From positions 117,740-181,739 of the forward strand of contig NZ_JAQSDL010000080.1 in assembly GCF_029945895.1 (NCBI RefSeq): 64,000 nucleotides of DNA, written 5' to 3'. A program made the translations under genes and the position numbers. The notes below the pieces were generated by a model. It searched no databases and had not been told where the DNA came from. It saw nothing but the letters and a program-made list of their open reading frames with translations. The first letter of the stretch is position 1. Every line of letters starts with the position of its first letter. The stretch is from Polaromonas sp. (GTDB lineage: Bacteria; Pseudomonadota; Gammaproteobacteria; Burkholderiales; Burkholderiaceae_C). This document shows, piece after piece, positions 1 through 10,949 of this stretch.

Positions 1-638
1 CCGGCTGCGGGCCTGGGCAGTTCCAGCCCGGCCAGCGTGACGGTGGCCGAGGTTTCACCATGCCGCACGATCACGGGAATCGACACGCCGACCAGCGCCC
101 TCAGCTGGACACCGACTTCACCCGGGCCCGGCTTGGTCGCCTGGGCGTCGATGCTGCTGGCGCCGGTGGCCTCAGGCACCAGATCAAACTGCAAGTGCGA
201 GCGGTATTCGCCCACCGGCAGGTCTGCCGGCTTGCGCAACAGGATGCGGATGGTCTGGCCGCGGCCCGGGGCCAGAACCACCTGCCGCGGCGAATAACGC
301 AGCAGGGCATCTGCAAACTGCTCCCCGGGCAAGGGAGGTTCGGCCGCGGTGAATTCACCGGTTTCGTTCATGCGCCGGTTCACCAGGTGGACGCGGTACG
401 TGGTGCTCTCCTGTCCGTTGTTGATCAGCTCAAGCTGGGCCGCACGCTGGTTTTTCTCAAACACGACCCGCGTGGGGAACAGCATCAGGTCTGCCAGCGC
501 AGGAGGCGTCGCCAGCAAAATGAAACACGCCCCCGCAAGCCACCCTACACGTCGCAGATTGCAGTGGGCCTGCAGGATCGCCAACACCCGCGCGTCACCT
601 GCTGTGGCTGGACGGAAATCAAAAAAGAAGCGTGTCAT
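1..638 (-). CDS. Fimbria/pilus periplasmic chaperone, partial (cut by left edge)
   Basis: Only the first 212 codons are present; the gene continues beyond base 1. The ATG is at 638, with a purine-rich CGAGGT a few bases upstream. A hydrophobic stretch at residues 31-48 ending ALA-D looks like a Sec signal. The mature part starts LMLFPTRVVFEKNQR and continues with LELINNGQESTTYRV, PRQVVLAPGRGQTIRI and SHLQF blocks, the alternating strand pattern of PapD-like pilus chaperones. Such chaperones hold pilin subunits in the periplasm and deliver them to an outer-membrane usher. It lies 36 bp downstream of two pilin-like genes on the same strand, so an usher gene is expected beyond the left edge. The family call is by motif only. 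Confidence 0.75.
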   Translation of the reverse strand, partial: MTRFFFDFRPATAGDARVLAILQAHCNLRRVGWLAGACFILLATPPALADLMLFPTRVVFEKNQRAAQLELINNGQESTTYRVHLVNRRMNETGEFTAAEPPLPGEQFADALLRYSPRQVVLAPGRGQTIRILLRKPADLPVGEYRSHLQFDLVPEATGASSIDAQATKPGPGEVGVQLRALVGVSIPVIVRHGETSATVTLAGLELPRPAA

Positions 639-673
639 GCGGAGGTACCTCGTATTTCATGAAGCGTGGCTTG

Positions 674-1132
674 TCAGTTGTACTCAGCCGTGACGTTGAA
701 ACTGCCGCTGTAACCGCCGGTGGCCTGGTTGCTTCCGACGCTGAGCGTGGCGCCAATGGTCAATGTCTGCGTTCCACCGCCACCTATCAGGCCGGCTCCC
801 ACCGGACTGCTCGTGAAGTTGTTGACCGCCATGGAGTTCGGGCCACTCGTCAACACCACCACACCGTTCGATGGCAAGGTAATCGCATAGGTGGCACTGC
901 TGGTGCCGCTCACGGTGTACGACGCAACGGAACCGGAACCCGAAGGCACCAGAAACACCGCTCCCCCTGAATTGCGCGCGCCGGCAGCGCTGACGGTCAC
1001 CGTTCCACTGCTGGCGCCGGGAGCGAAGCTGCCAAAGGCCAGAGGCTGGTTGGCCACCAGCGCCTGCGCCCAACCCGTGGATGCGGCGGTGGCCGCGCAG
1101 GCCAGCGCGAACAGGAGGTTGAGCGTTTTCAT
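674..1132 (-). CDS. DUF4402 pilin-like protein (copy 2)
   Basis: A 152-residue secreted protein. MKTLNLLFALACAATAASTG is a clear Sec signal ending near WAQA. The mature part is Gly/Ser/Thr/Ala-rich with short beta-strand blocks (LAFGSFAPGASSGTVTVS, ATYAITLPSNGVVVL) and ends GGYSGSFNVTAEYN, the typical DUF4402 terminus. The start at 1132 gives a clean signal peptide with GGGAA upstream; an ATG three codons earlier (1141) is possible. It closely resembles the neighbouring 1284-1829 protein, so the two are paralogues. With the adjoining chaperone they form a probable chaperone-usher fimbrial operon in which both would be surface subunits. Confidence 0.8.
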   Translation of the reverse strand: MKTLNLLFALACAATAASTGWAQALVANQPLAFGSFAPGASSGTVTVSAAGARNSGGAVFLVPSGSGSVASYTVSGTSSATYAITLPSNGVVVLTSGPNSMAVNNFTSSPVGAGLIGGGGTQTLTIGATLSVGSNQATGGYSGSFNVTAEYN

Positions 1133-1283
1133 CGCAGGCATTTCCCGACAACCCCGTTGGAGACCCGAGGCCAGGTGTGGGGGGACCCGGGTCCCCGGAA
1201 ACCATGCCGGCTCGCCGGCCAGATCCCTTTCTTTCGGCCAGGACGTTCGCCAGGCGGCCCGTCCTGCCGCAATCAGGGACTGT

Positions 1284-1829
1284 TTAGTTGTAGTCCACCG
1301 AAACGTTGAAGCTTCCGGTGTATGCGCCGGCCACCTGGCTGGCCACGGTCGTGATGGTGGCCCCCACACCCAGCGTCTGCGCACCGGCAGTCAATGCACC
1401 GGTGCCGGACGGGTCGCTGGTGAAATTGCTGACCGCCATCGTTTCGGGTCCCGTCGCCCCACCCGTGGTGATGCTCACCGTGCCATTGGATGGCAGGCTA
1501 ATCGCATAGGTCAGCGTCCCTTCCCCGGTCACGTTGAACGTGGCCCGGCCAACCGTTGAGGTGACAAGCAAGGTGCCGCTGTTGGTGCGCGCGCCGCTCG
1601 TCGCGTTGATGCTCACCGTCTGGCTGGCCGCGCTGGTCGAAAACGATCCAAAACGCAAGGTCGAACCAGCCGCGATGGCTATCGGCGCCACCACGGTCGC
1701 AGTGGCATCGTTGGAGGCTGTCGCCGCCTGCGAGTTGATGCCGTGCCCCGCCATGCCCAGAACCAGGGCTGAGACCAGTGCGGTGTGCAGGGCGCGGCGC
1801 TTGAATGTCGAAAAATTCTCCGATTTCAT
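1284..1829 (-). CDS. DUF4402 pilin-like protein (copy 1)
   Basis: A 181-residue secreted protein and first gene of the leftward fimbrial unit. The ATG at 1829 has an AAGGAG site five bases upstream, which decides the start over a GTG at 1835. Signal peptide: basic N-terminus (FKRRALHT) then a hydrophobic core up to about residue 36 (NSQAA). The mature part repeats the DUF4402 pattern: TLRFGSFSTSAASQTVSI, TYAISLPSNGTVSI, and a C-terminus GAYTGSFNVSVDYN. Its paralogue follows after about 150 bp. DUF4402 proteins have no known enzymatic role; a structural pilus or surface role is inferred from the chaperone next door. Confidence 0.8.
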   Translation of the reverse strand: MKSENFSTFKRRALHTALVSALVLGMAGHGINSQAATASNDATATVVAPIAIAAGSTLRFGSFSTSAASQTVSINATSGARTNSGTLLVTSTVGRATFNVTGEGTLTYAISLPSNGTVSITTGGATGPETMAVSNFTSDPSGTGALTAGAQTLGVGATITTVASQVAGAYTGSFNVSVDYN

Positions 1830-2256
1830 GATCACTCCTTCGTTAATGAATCAACTTCAACATGCCTCCGTCTGACCAGGCCTGCGCCTTGTCGCGGAGG
1901 TGGGAAAGCTGCACGCCAGGCCGGCGGACCCTCTATCTCGTCCTTTTGGCAGACTTTTTTTGTATCTTTTTTGCAATTTTATTTATCAATATGTGACATT
2001 TGTCGGGAAAATTTTCATGAATTTGGTGATCTTTTTACAGCTCAATAATTTTTATGCTAAAAGGCCAAATTTCCATCTACCCGGTCTGCCCGTTCTATGA
2101 CTTTGGGCTTATTTCCATTTCCCGACGGTCGGGCAAACCGACGTGATTTCGCAACGCATGAGCGCGCCAAACACCGCGCACGGCAACAAGGCGGCGCCAG
2201 GGATGGTCAGAACACGGAAAAATGGGGAGGGTTGGAGGACGCAATGCATGGAGCAT
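1830..2256. other. AT-rich leader of the fimbrial unit, no gene seen
   Basis: About 430 bp between the first pilin gene and the tRNA-Arg gene. The part from about 1940 to 2080 is much richer in A+T than its surroundings, with T-tracts, and probably carries the promoter of the leftward pilin operon. I could not assign a single convincing -35/-10 pair and see no gene. Confidence 0.5.
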
Positions 2257-2333
<77 letters not shown>

Positions 2334-2375
2334 ATATGAAAAAAGCCCACAGAGTGAGCTTTTTCATTGGATTCT

Positions 2376-2452
2376 TGGTCGGAGTACAAGGATTCGAACC
2401 TTGGACCCCCTGGTCCCAAACCAGGTGCGCTACCAGACTGCGCCACACTCCG
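2376..2452 (-). tRNA. tRNA-Pro (anticodon TGG)
   Basis: A 77-nt tRNA with acceptor stem CGGAGTG/TACTCCG, encoded CCA, and anticodon loop TTTGGGA on a CCTGG/CCAGG stem, giving anticodon TGG for CCN proline codons. The T-arm is CAAGGTTCGAATCCTTG. It lies upstream of tRNA-Arg on the same strand. Confidence 0.97.
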
Positions 2453-2604
2453 ACTAGTCAAATATTATAGCCCGAACATGGCCCTACTTTGCGTCTCACT
2501 CCGTTTATTTGCAGAGACGGCCCGGCAAGGGCCGGTGCCGGTCAGAGCAGCACAAAAGGTTTCACAATGGCACCCCTGACAAACCGTCCACACAGGAGGC
2601 TCCC

Positions 2605-2991
2605 ATGGGCATACGCATCGTGAGGCTGGGCACGCCCCGGCAGGCGGGTGAAGGTTTGCGCATAGGCACGGTACGGCGGCCACCACGCGGCGTACCCAAG
2701 AGTGAATTCGCCGCGCAGGACTGGTACGACGTCTGGTACCCCAACCTCGCCCCCAGCGCGGAGACCATGAAGCTCGGCCAATCCGTCGAATCCGACAAGG
2801 ACTGGGCGGCTTTCGGCAGGAAGTACCGTGCCGAAATGAATGAGCCCGATGCCAGCCGCAACCTCGACCTGCTGGCAGCGCTCTCGCACCAGTCGAATTT
2901 TGCAGTCGGCTGTTATTGCGAGAACGAGACGCGCTGCCACCGCTCCCTGTTGCGGGATCTGCTGAAGGAACACGGCGCCCTGATCAGCTGA
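2605..2991 (+). CDS. DUF488 family protein
   Basis: A 128-residue cytoplasmic protein starting at 2605 behind a strong CAGGAGGC site. It carries the DUF488 hallmarks: an N-terminal IRIVRLGTPRQAGEGLRIGT strand, a WYDVWYPNLAPS block, an acidic/aromatic middle (DWAAFGRKYRAEM), and the C-terminal CYCENETRCHRSLL cysteine-histidine motif. The family's biochemical role is not established. The gene is alone on this strand, converging on boxB across a shared terminator at 3001-3034. Confidence 0.85.
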   Translation: MGIRIVRLGTPRQAGEGLRIGTVRRPPRGVPKSEFAAQDWYDVWYPNLAPSAETMKLGQSVESDKDWAAFGRKYRAEMNEPDASRNLDLLAALSHQSNFAVGCYCENETRCHRSLLRDLLKEHGALIS

Positions 2992-3000
2992 CGCATCAAA

Positions 3001-3034
3001 AAAGCCCCGAAGCGGCGACCGCGTTCGGGGCTTT
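3001..3034. terminator. Bidirectional rho-independent terminator
   Basis: Arms AAAGCCCCGAA (3001-3011) and TTCGGGGCTTT (3024-3034) form an 11-bp hairpin flanked by A and T runs. It sits between the convergent DUF488 gene (stop at 2991) and boxB (stop at 3059), so it can terminate both. Confidence 0.85.
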
Positions 3035-3058
3035 GTTCATCAGGCCTGCGCCGGAAGT

Positions 3059-4483
<1,425 letters not shown>

Positions 4484-4487
4484 GGTG

Positions 4488-6191
<1,704 letters not shown>

Positions 6192-6211
6192 CGTGGTCTC
6201 CTGTTATGGGG

Positions 6212-7159
6212 TTAGGACCGTTCGCCCTGAGCTTGTCGAAGGGCTTCGACAGGCTCAGCCCGAACGGTAGTTTGCGGAACAGCGCGCTCCAGGTCTTTCA
6301 GGCTTTGTTTGAGGGTTCGGGCGGCGGTGTCCACCACCGCGTCGGCGCGGGCATACAGTGCTTCGCGGCTGGCCAGGATGCGGCGCAGGTCTTCCATGGC
6401 CTCGTCCGTGGCGCCGCGGGTGGCATGAAAAGGCCGCATGTCGCCCTGCGCCACCACGCGTGCCATGTGTTCTTCCGGGCTGGCCTTGAGCCAGACACAG
6501 TAAAAGCGGCTTTGCAGCAGGTCAAAGGTTTCACGCTCGCTGACGATGCTGCCGCCGGTCGTCATGACGACGCCGTCGGCATGGTCCTCGGCAATGCGGA
6601 ACAACGCACGACGCTCATAGCGGCGGTAGCCCGCCTGCCCGTGCAGCAGCAGGATTTCATTCATGCTGGTGCCGGCTTCGCGTTCGATCTCACGGTCGAG
6701 TTCGACAAAAGGCACGCCGCGCTCGGTGGCCAGTTTCAGGCCCAAGGTGGACTTGCCCGCTCCGCGCAGGCCGATCAGGGCAATGCGCTGCTCGCGGCCC
6801 AGCGCATCGCTCAGGCCGAACGTGCTGCCGAGCAGCGCGTAGGCCTGGTCGAGCTGCGTGTCGTCGAGCCGGCCCAGCAGCCCCTGGACACGGGCCAGCG
6901 CCGGGCGGGGAGCGTCCTGCAGCAGTTCGAGAATGGAGATGTTCAGCGCGCGCGCCGCGGCTTCCAGTGAATTGATCGAGACATTGCCCTTGCCGCTTTC
7001 GACATCGGCCAGGAAACGCTCGCTCAGACCGGAATCGCTCGCCAGCGCCTTGCGCGTCATGCCACGGCGGGCGCGCCAGGCCCGCACGCGGGCGCCCAGC
7101 TCGACGAGCGTCGCCTTGTTCGCCTGTTCGGACAGGGTTTCGAGCTTGGACATCTGCAT
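6212..7159 (-). CDS. boxR: BoxR-type regulator: XRE helix-turn-helix fused to shikimate-kinase-like domain
   Basis: A 315-residue protein. Residues about 20-80 form an XRE helix-turn-helix (RRGMTRKALASDSGLSERFL, then NVSINSLEAAARAL). Residues about 130-295 resemble shikimate kinase, with the P-loop IALIGLRGAGKSTLG, ELDREIE and MTTGGSIVSE. BoxR/BzdR proteins repress box/bzd genes and are released by benzoyl-CoA bound in the kinase-like domain. The start is 7159 or 7153; no clear ribosome site. It is the first gene of boxR-boxC-boxB, divergent from flavodoxin-ligase. Oddity: the last 16 residues, RAEPVEALRQAQGERS, are translated from a palindromic repeat at 6217-6268, so the native C-terminus probably ended near AVPQ. 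Confidence 0.93.
   Translation of the reverse strand: MQMSKLETLSEQANKATLVELGARVRAWRARRGMTRKALASDSGLSERFLADVESGKGNVSINSLEAAARALNISILELLQDAPRPALARVQGLLGRLDDTQLDQAYALLGSTFGLSDALGREQRIALIGLRGAGKSTLGLKLATERGVPFVELDREIEREAGTSMNEILLLHGQAGYRRYERRALFRIAEDHADGVVMTTGGSIVSERETFDLLQSRFYCVWLKASPEEHMARVVAQGDMRPFHATRGATDEAMEDLRRILASREALYARADAVVDTAARTLKQSLKDLERAVPQTTVRAEPVEALRQAQGERS
6217..6268. repeat. Palindromic intergenic-type repeat (REP-like), forms boxR 3' end
   Basis: An imperfect inverted repeat: ACCGTTCGCCCTGAGCTTG... against ...CAGGCTCAGCCCGAACGGT, with CTTCGACA/TGTCGAAG half-sites at the centre. It spans the boxR stop region and the boxR-boxC junction. A degenerate half-copy is at 29658-29687. 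In other frames such elements give the stereotyped peptide seen at the BoxR C-terminus. Confidence 0.8.
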
Positions 7160-7193
7160 TATTTGAAAAAAGTTTGCGCTGGATCAATATTGC

Positions 7194-7221
7194 ACTATAC
7201 TTCAGGTCAAACGCTTGTCAA
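7194..7221 (-). promoter_or_regulatory. Predicted boxR-boxC-boxB promoter with TGCA operator half-sites
   Basis: On the minus strand, TTGACA (7216-7221), a 16-bp spacer and TATAGT (7194-7199) form a near-consensus sigma-70 promoter 35-60 bp upstream of boxR. TGCA motifs lie at 7191-7194 (overlapping the -10/start region) and near 7231. TGCA is the core reported for BzdR-type operators. Autoregulation by BoxR and control of the divergent ligase unit are inferred. Confidence 0.6.
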
Positions 7222-7253
7222 GCAGTTTATTGCATATTTTTTGGAGATCACTG

Positions 7254-7742
7254 ATGAAACTCAAAATTCTCGTGGGCACCATGACCAGTACGGCCGACTA
7301 TGTGGCCCAGGCCATCCAGATGGATTGTGCCGATCTCGTCAGTGATATCGAGGTGCAGCTGATGGACGGTCTGGATATCAGCGTTTTCGACAGCACCCCG
7401 GATGAAGATGCGATATATCTCATCTGCTCTTCCACCTACGGCCAGGGCGATGTCCCCGACAACGCCCGGCAGCTGTATGACTCACTCGATGCCCAACCCA
7501 AATTTCTGGGCCATGTGCGTTACGGCGTGATTGCCCTCGGCGACCGCACTTACCTGCAGACCTTCTGTTTCGGCGGCAAGAAATTTGACGAGCGCCTGCA
7601 GGGCCTGGGCGCTCAGCGCATCGGTGAAGTCTGGTGCCACGACGCCAGCGCCGGCACCCTGCCGGAAACCGAGGGCGCCGCCTGGTGCCGCGAGTGGCTG
7701 GCGCTGGCGCTGAGCAGCGCCTCCAGCGCCGAAACCGCCTGA
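7254..7742 (+). CDS. Flavodoxin-like FMN protein
   Basis: A 162-residue single-domain flavodoxin. The start at 7254 is set by GGAG nine bases upstream. Features: LKILVGTMTSTADYVAQ at the phosphate-binding loop (MTSTA, a variant of the usual S/T-x-T-G-x-T), ICSSTYGQGDVPDNARQLYD, the loop seen in CysJ/MioC-type flavodoxins, and VIALGDRTYLQTFCFGGKKFDERL. It would carry one or two electrons on FMN. It is the first gene of the rightward unit, divergent from boxR and ahead of the benzoate-CoA ligase. That position hints at electron transfer in benzoate oxidation, possibly to BoxB in place of or alongside a distant BoxA; this role is inference. Confidence 0.85.
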   Translation: MKLKILVGTMTSTADYVAQAIQMDCADLVSDIEVQLMDGLDISVFDSTPDEDAIYLICSSTYGQGDVPDNARQLYDSLDAQPKFLGHVRYGVIALGDRTYLQTFCFGGKKFDERLQGLGAQRIGEVWCHDASAGTLPETEGAAWCREWLALALSSASSAETA

Positions 7743-7744
7743 GT

Positions 7745-7806
7745 TTCAATGAAATTGGCCTCCAGCCCAATAGCAGCGGGCGCAGGCAGCTATAAAAACG
7801 AGAGCA
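7745..7806 (-). repeat. Dispersed ~60-bp repeat, copy 2 (intergenic)
   Basis: The minus strand reads GATGCTCTCGTTTTTATAGC, then TGCCTGCGCCCGCTGC and GGGCTGGAGGCC. It fills the gap between the flavodoxin stop and the ligase start; its end abuts the CCGGAG ribosome site of the ligase. Confidence 0.8.
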
Positions 7807-7818
7807 TCCGGAGACCCC

Positions 7819-9396
7819 ATGAACCTGAGCCGCGCCGACCACTCGCTGAGCCCCCCGCGTGTCGACATCCCCCGCGACTACAACGCCGCCCATGACCTGC
7901 TGGCGCGCAATACCGGCCACCCCGGGAAGCCGGCTTTCATCGACGCCATCAGCGGCGCCACCCTGAGTTATGGCGAACTCGACGAGCAGGCGCACCGTTT
8001 TGCCAACGCGCTGCGGGCCCAGGGCTTCGCGCCCGAGAGCCGCGTCCTGCTGGCCATGCTGGACACCCCGGAATGGCCGGTGGCTTTCCTCGGTTGCATC
8101 CTGGCCGGTGTGGTCCCGGTAGCCGCCAACACCCTGCTGACCACGCCCGACTTCGACTTCATGCTGCGCGACTCACGCGCCCAGGGCCTGATCGTCTCCA
8201 AAGCCCTGCTGCCGGCGTTCGAACCGCTGATCGGCCAGATCCCGACCTTGCGCACGGTGATCACGGCCGGCGACGATTCATCATCAAATACGGCTCTGGC
8301 CCAGATGGTGCTTGCGCAAGCAGCTACTAAAACAGTAGCGCCCACCTGTGCCGACGACGCCTGCTTCTGGCTGTATTCGAGTGGTTCCACCGGCACGCCC
8401 AAGGGCACGGTGCACCTGCACAGCCACCTGATCCAGACCGCCGAGCTGTATGGCCGCGGCGTGCTGGGCATCCAGGCGACCGACGTGGTCTACTCCGCCG
8501 CCAAGCTGTTTTTCGCCTATGGACTGGGCAATGGCCTGACCTTTCCGATGAGCGTGGGCGCCACGGCCATCCTGTTGCCGGCCCGCCCCACCCCGGCCGA
8601 GGTCTTCCGCATCCTGAAAGAGCACCAGCCCACCATTTTCTACGGTGTGCCCACGCTGTACGCCGCCCTGCTGGCGGACCCGGCGCGACCGCCAAGGAGC
8701 GAGATGAACCTGCGCGTCTGCACCAGCGCCGGCGAGGCCCTGCCGGCCGGCATTGGCAACAAATGGGCGGCCGAATACGGCTGCGACATCCTCGACGGCA
8801 TCGGTTCCACCGAGATGCTGCACATTTTCCTGAGCAACCGCCCCGGCGACGTGCGTTACGGCAGCACAGGCAAGGCCGTGCCCGGTTATGCGCTGCGCAT
8901 CGTCGGTGATGACGGCCGTGACTGCAGCGTCGGCGAGATCGGCGAGCTGCAGATCAGCGGTCCGAGTTCGGCACTGATGTACTGGAACAGCCGCGCCAGG
9001 ACCAAAGCCACGTTTGCCGGCGAGTGGACACGCAGCGGCGACAAATACACGGTGGACGCCGACGGCTACTACACCTACAGCGGCCGCACCGACGACATGC
9101 TCAAGGTCGGCGGCATCTACGTCTCGCCTTTCGAGGTGGAAGCGTCCCTGATGACACATCCGGCGGTGCTGGAAGTGGCGGTGGTCGGTCTGGCCGACGC
9201 CGACCAGCTGGTCAAACCCAAGGCCTTTGTGGTGCTCAAGAAGGGGCAGACCGCATCGGCCGACGACCTCAAGGCCCACGTCAAGCAGCAACTGGCGCCC
9301 TACAAGTACCCGCGCTGGGTGGAGTTTGTGGACGAGCTGCCGAAAACCGCCACCGGCAAGATCCAGCGCTTCAAGCTGCGCCAGGGCACCGCTTGA
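7819..9396 (+). CDS. bclA: Benzoate-CoA ligase
   Basis: A 525-residue AMP-forming ligase (ANL superfamily) that activates benzoate to benzoyl-CoA, the first step of the box pathway. The start is at 7819 behind CCGGAG. Core motifs: P-loop-like YSSGSTGTPKGTVHLHSHL (about residue 186), DGIGSTEMLHIFLSNRPGDV, SGDKYTVDADGYYTYSGRTDDMLK split across the hinge, and C-terminal lysine in ELPKTATGKIQRFKL. The opening PRDYNAAHDLLARN and its place between box genes and a transporter support benzoate over other carboxylates. Residues about 155-173 (ALAQMVLAQAATKTVA and flanks) are encoded by an antisense copy of the dispersed repeat (8279-8340). Confidence 0.93.
   Translation: MNLSRADHSLSPPRVDIPRDYNAAHDLLARNTGHPGKPAFIDAISGATLSYGELDEQAHRFANALRAQGFAPESRVLLAMLDTPEWPVAFLGCILAGVVPVAANTLLTTPDFDFMLRDSRAQGLIVSKALLPAFEPLIGQIPTLRTVITAGDDSSSNTALAQMVLAQAATKTVAPTCADDACFWLYSSGSTGTPKGTVHLHSHLIQTAELYGRGVLGIQATDVVYSAAKLFFAYGLGNGLTFPMSVGATAILLPARPTPAEVFRILKEHQPTIFYGVPTLYAALLADPARPPRSEMNLRVCTSAGEALPAGIGNKWAAEYGCDILDGIGSTEMLHIFLSNRPGDVRYGSTGKAVPGYALRIVGDDGRDCSVGEIGELQISGPSSALMYWNSRARTKATFAGEWTRSGDKYTVDADGYYTYSGRTDDMLKVGGIYVSPFEVEASLMTHPAVLEVAVVGLADADQLVKPKAFVVLKKGQTASADDLKAHVKQQLAPYKYPRWVEFVDELPKTATGKIQRFKLRQGTA
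8279..8340 (-). repeat. Dispersed ~60-bp repeat, copy 3 (antisense inside bclA)
   Basis: The minus strand reads CGCTACTGTTTTAGTAGCTG, then CTTGCGC, a spacer, GGGCCAGAGCC and TATTTGATGATG. It matches the family consensus and is opposite in orientation to the ligase gene, where it is translated in frame as ALAQMVLAQAATKTVA. Confidence 0.75.
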
Positions 9397-9542
9397 GTGC
9401 ACGGGGGTTGGCAGGGTAATAGCTTTAGGTATAAACAATTTAATCTTCAATCTCGGGTTTTTCACTAGGGTGTCAGGCGCCGACCGCCATTACCATTGAA
9501 GCCTTCCGGCGCCTGCCCTTCCGTTCCAACCAGGAGTTATCC

Positions 9543-10742
9543 ATGACCTCACGCCTTCCTTCACGTCGTTTGATCCTGAGCCAGAGTGCTGCCGTCATCG
9601 GCGCCGCCTCCACCGGCCTGCTGCTCCCCCAGATGGCGCGGGCGCAATCGGGCAAGGTGCGCGTGGGTTTCATGCTGCCCTACACCGGCACCTTCGCGCA
9701 GCTCGGCGTGGCGATTGAAAATGGTTTTCGCCTCGCCATCGACCAGCAGGGCGGCAAACTCGGCGGGCGCGAGATCGAGTACTTCAAGGTGGACGACGAG
9801 TCAGAGCCTTCCAAGGGCGTTGAAAACGCCAGCAAGCTGGTGCAGCGCGACAAGGTCGACGTGCTGGTCGGCACGGTGCACTCTGGCGTGCAGATGGGCA
9901 TCCAGAAAGTGGCACGCGACTCCGGCGTGCTGAGCCTGATCCCGAACGCCGGCGTGCATGCCGCCACCCGCAGCCTGTGCGCACCCAACGTTTTTCGCAC
10001 TTCCTTCAGCAACTCCCAGCCCACCCGCGCGCTGGGCCAGGCCATGGTCGCCCGCGGCCACAAAAAAGCCGTCTGGATCACCTGGAAATACGCGGCCGGG
10101 GACGAGGCCTTTGAAGGCTTCAAGGAAAGTTACACCGCGGCAGGCGGCACCATCATCAAGGAACTGGGCCTGCCCTTCCCCAACGTCGAGTTCCAGGCCC
10201 TGCTGACCGAAATCGCCGCCCTCAAGCCCGACGCCGTGGCCTGCTTCTTTGCCGGTGGTGGCGCTGCCAAGTTCATCCGCGACTATGCCGCGGCCGGCCT
10301 CAAAGGCAAGATTCCGCTGTACGGATCGGGCTTTCTGACCGAAGGTGTGCTGGACGCCGCCGGCCCCGCGGCCGACGGCATCATCACCACCATGCACTAC
10401 AGCGACTCGCTGGACACGCCGCGCAACAAGGCCTTCCGCCTGGCCTATGCCACCGCCTACCGCAGCCAGCCTGACGTCTACGCCGTGCAGGGTTACGACA
10501 CCGGCCTGCTGCTGATCCAGGGCGCCAATGCCGTCAAGGGTGACCTTACAGCCAAGCCTGCCCTGTACAAGGCGATGGAGTCCGCCGTGATCGACAGCCC
10601 GCGCGGCAAGTGGACCATGAGCAAAGCCCACAACCCGGTGCAGGACATCTACCTGCGCCAGGTCGAAAACAAGGAAAACAAGGTGATCGGCGTGGCCGCC
10701 AAGGCGCTGGCCGACTCGGGCGCCGGCTGCAAAATGGGTTGA
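9543..10742 (+). CDS. Branched-chain-type ABC transporter substrate-binding protein (probable benzoate/aromatic acid)
   Basis: A 399-residue periplasmic binding protein of the LivJ/LivK class. The start at 9543 has CCAGGAG upstream. The N-terminus SRRLILSQSAAVIGAASTG has a twin-arginine-like SRRLIL motif and an MARA-Q cleavage site, suggesting Tat export. The mature domain has VRVGFMLPYTGTFAQLG, DDESEPSKGVENASKLV and DVLVGTVHSGVQMG, standard for the family. Position after benzoate-CoA ligase and before livHMGF-like genes suggests benzoate or a related aromatic acid as ligand; the ligand itself cannot be read from sequence. Confidence 0.9.
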   Translation: MTSRLPSRRLILSQSAAVIGAASTGLLLPQMARAQSGKVRVGFMLPYTGTFAQLGVAIENGFRLAIDQQGGKLGGREIEYFKVDDESEPSKGVENASKLVQRDKVDVLVGTVHSGVQMGIQKVARDSGVLSLIPNAGVHAATRSLCAPNVFRTSFSNSQPTRALGQAMVARGHKKAVWITWKYAAGDEAFEGFKESYTAAGGTIIKELGLPFPNVEFQALLTEIAALKPDAVACFFAGGGAAKFIRDYAAAGLKGKIPLYGSGFLTEGVLDAAGPAADGIITTMHYSDSLDTPRNKAFRLAYATAYRSQPDVYAVQGYDTGLLLIQGANAVKGDLTAKPALYKAMESAVIDSPRGKWTMSKAHNPVQDIYLRQVENKENKVIGVAAKALADSGAGCKMG

Positions 10743-10949
10743 GCCCCCACGGTTGCTCACTGCGTGCAGCGCCCTGCCCCCGCGGGGGCCGCTGCGCCTG
10801 CGGCCCGGGAACGCCGGTTCCGTGGCCCCGGCTGGCATACGGCCTCAGGGAAGCACCGGCAGGTTCTCGGACCTTCCATTTTCTTGGTACAGAGCTTGCG
10901 TTGCCACACGCTCTGGATGCATCTTTTCCCCTGAACCCACAACACCCCG
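10743..10949. repeat. Intergenic GC hairpin element between binding protein and permease genes
   Basis: A 207-bp gap. It contains GCCCCCGCGGGGGC (10776-10789), a perfect 14-bp palindrome, within a stretch (CACTGCGTGCAGCGCCCTGC onward) that looks like a dispersed Comamonadaceae intergenic element. No T-run follows, so it is not a classical terminator; it could lower expression of the permease genes relative to the binding protein. Confidence 0.5.

Noticed and set aside
10776..10789. GC palindrome as a terminator ending the ligase-binding protein transcript
   Set aside because: No T-run follows and the downstream permease genes need the same operon; more likely a dispersed intergenic element with at most an attenuating effect.
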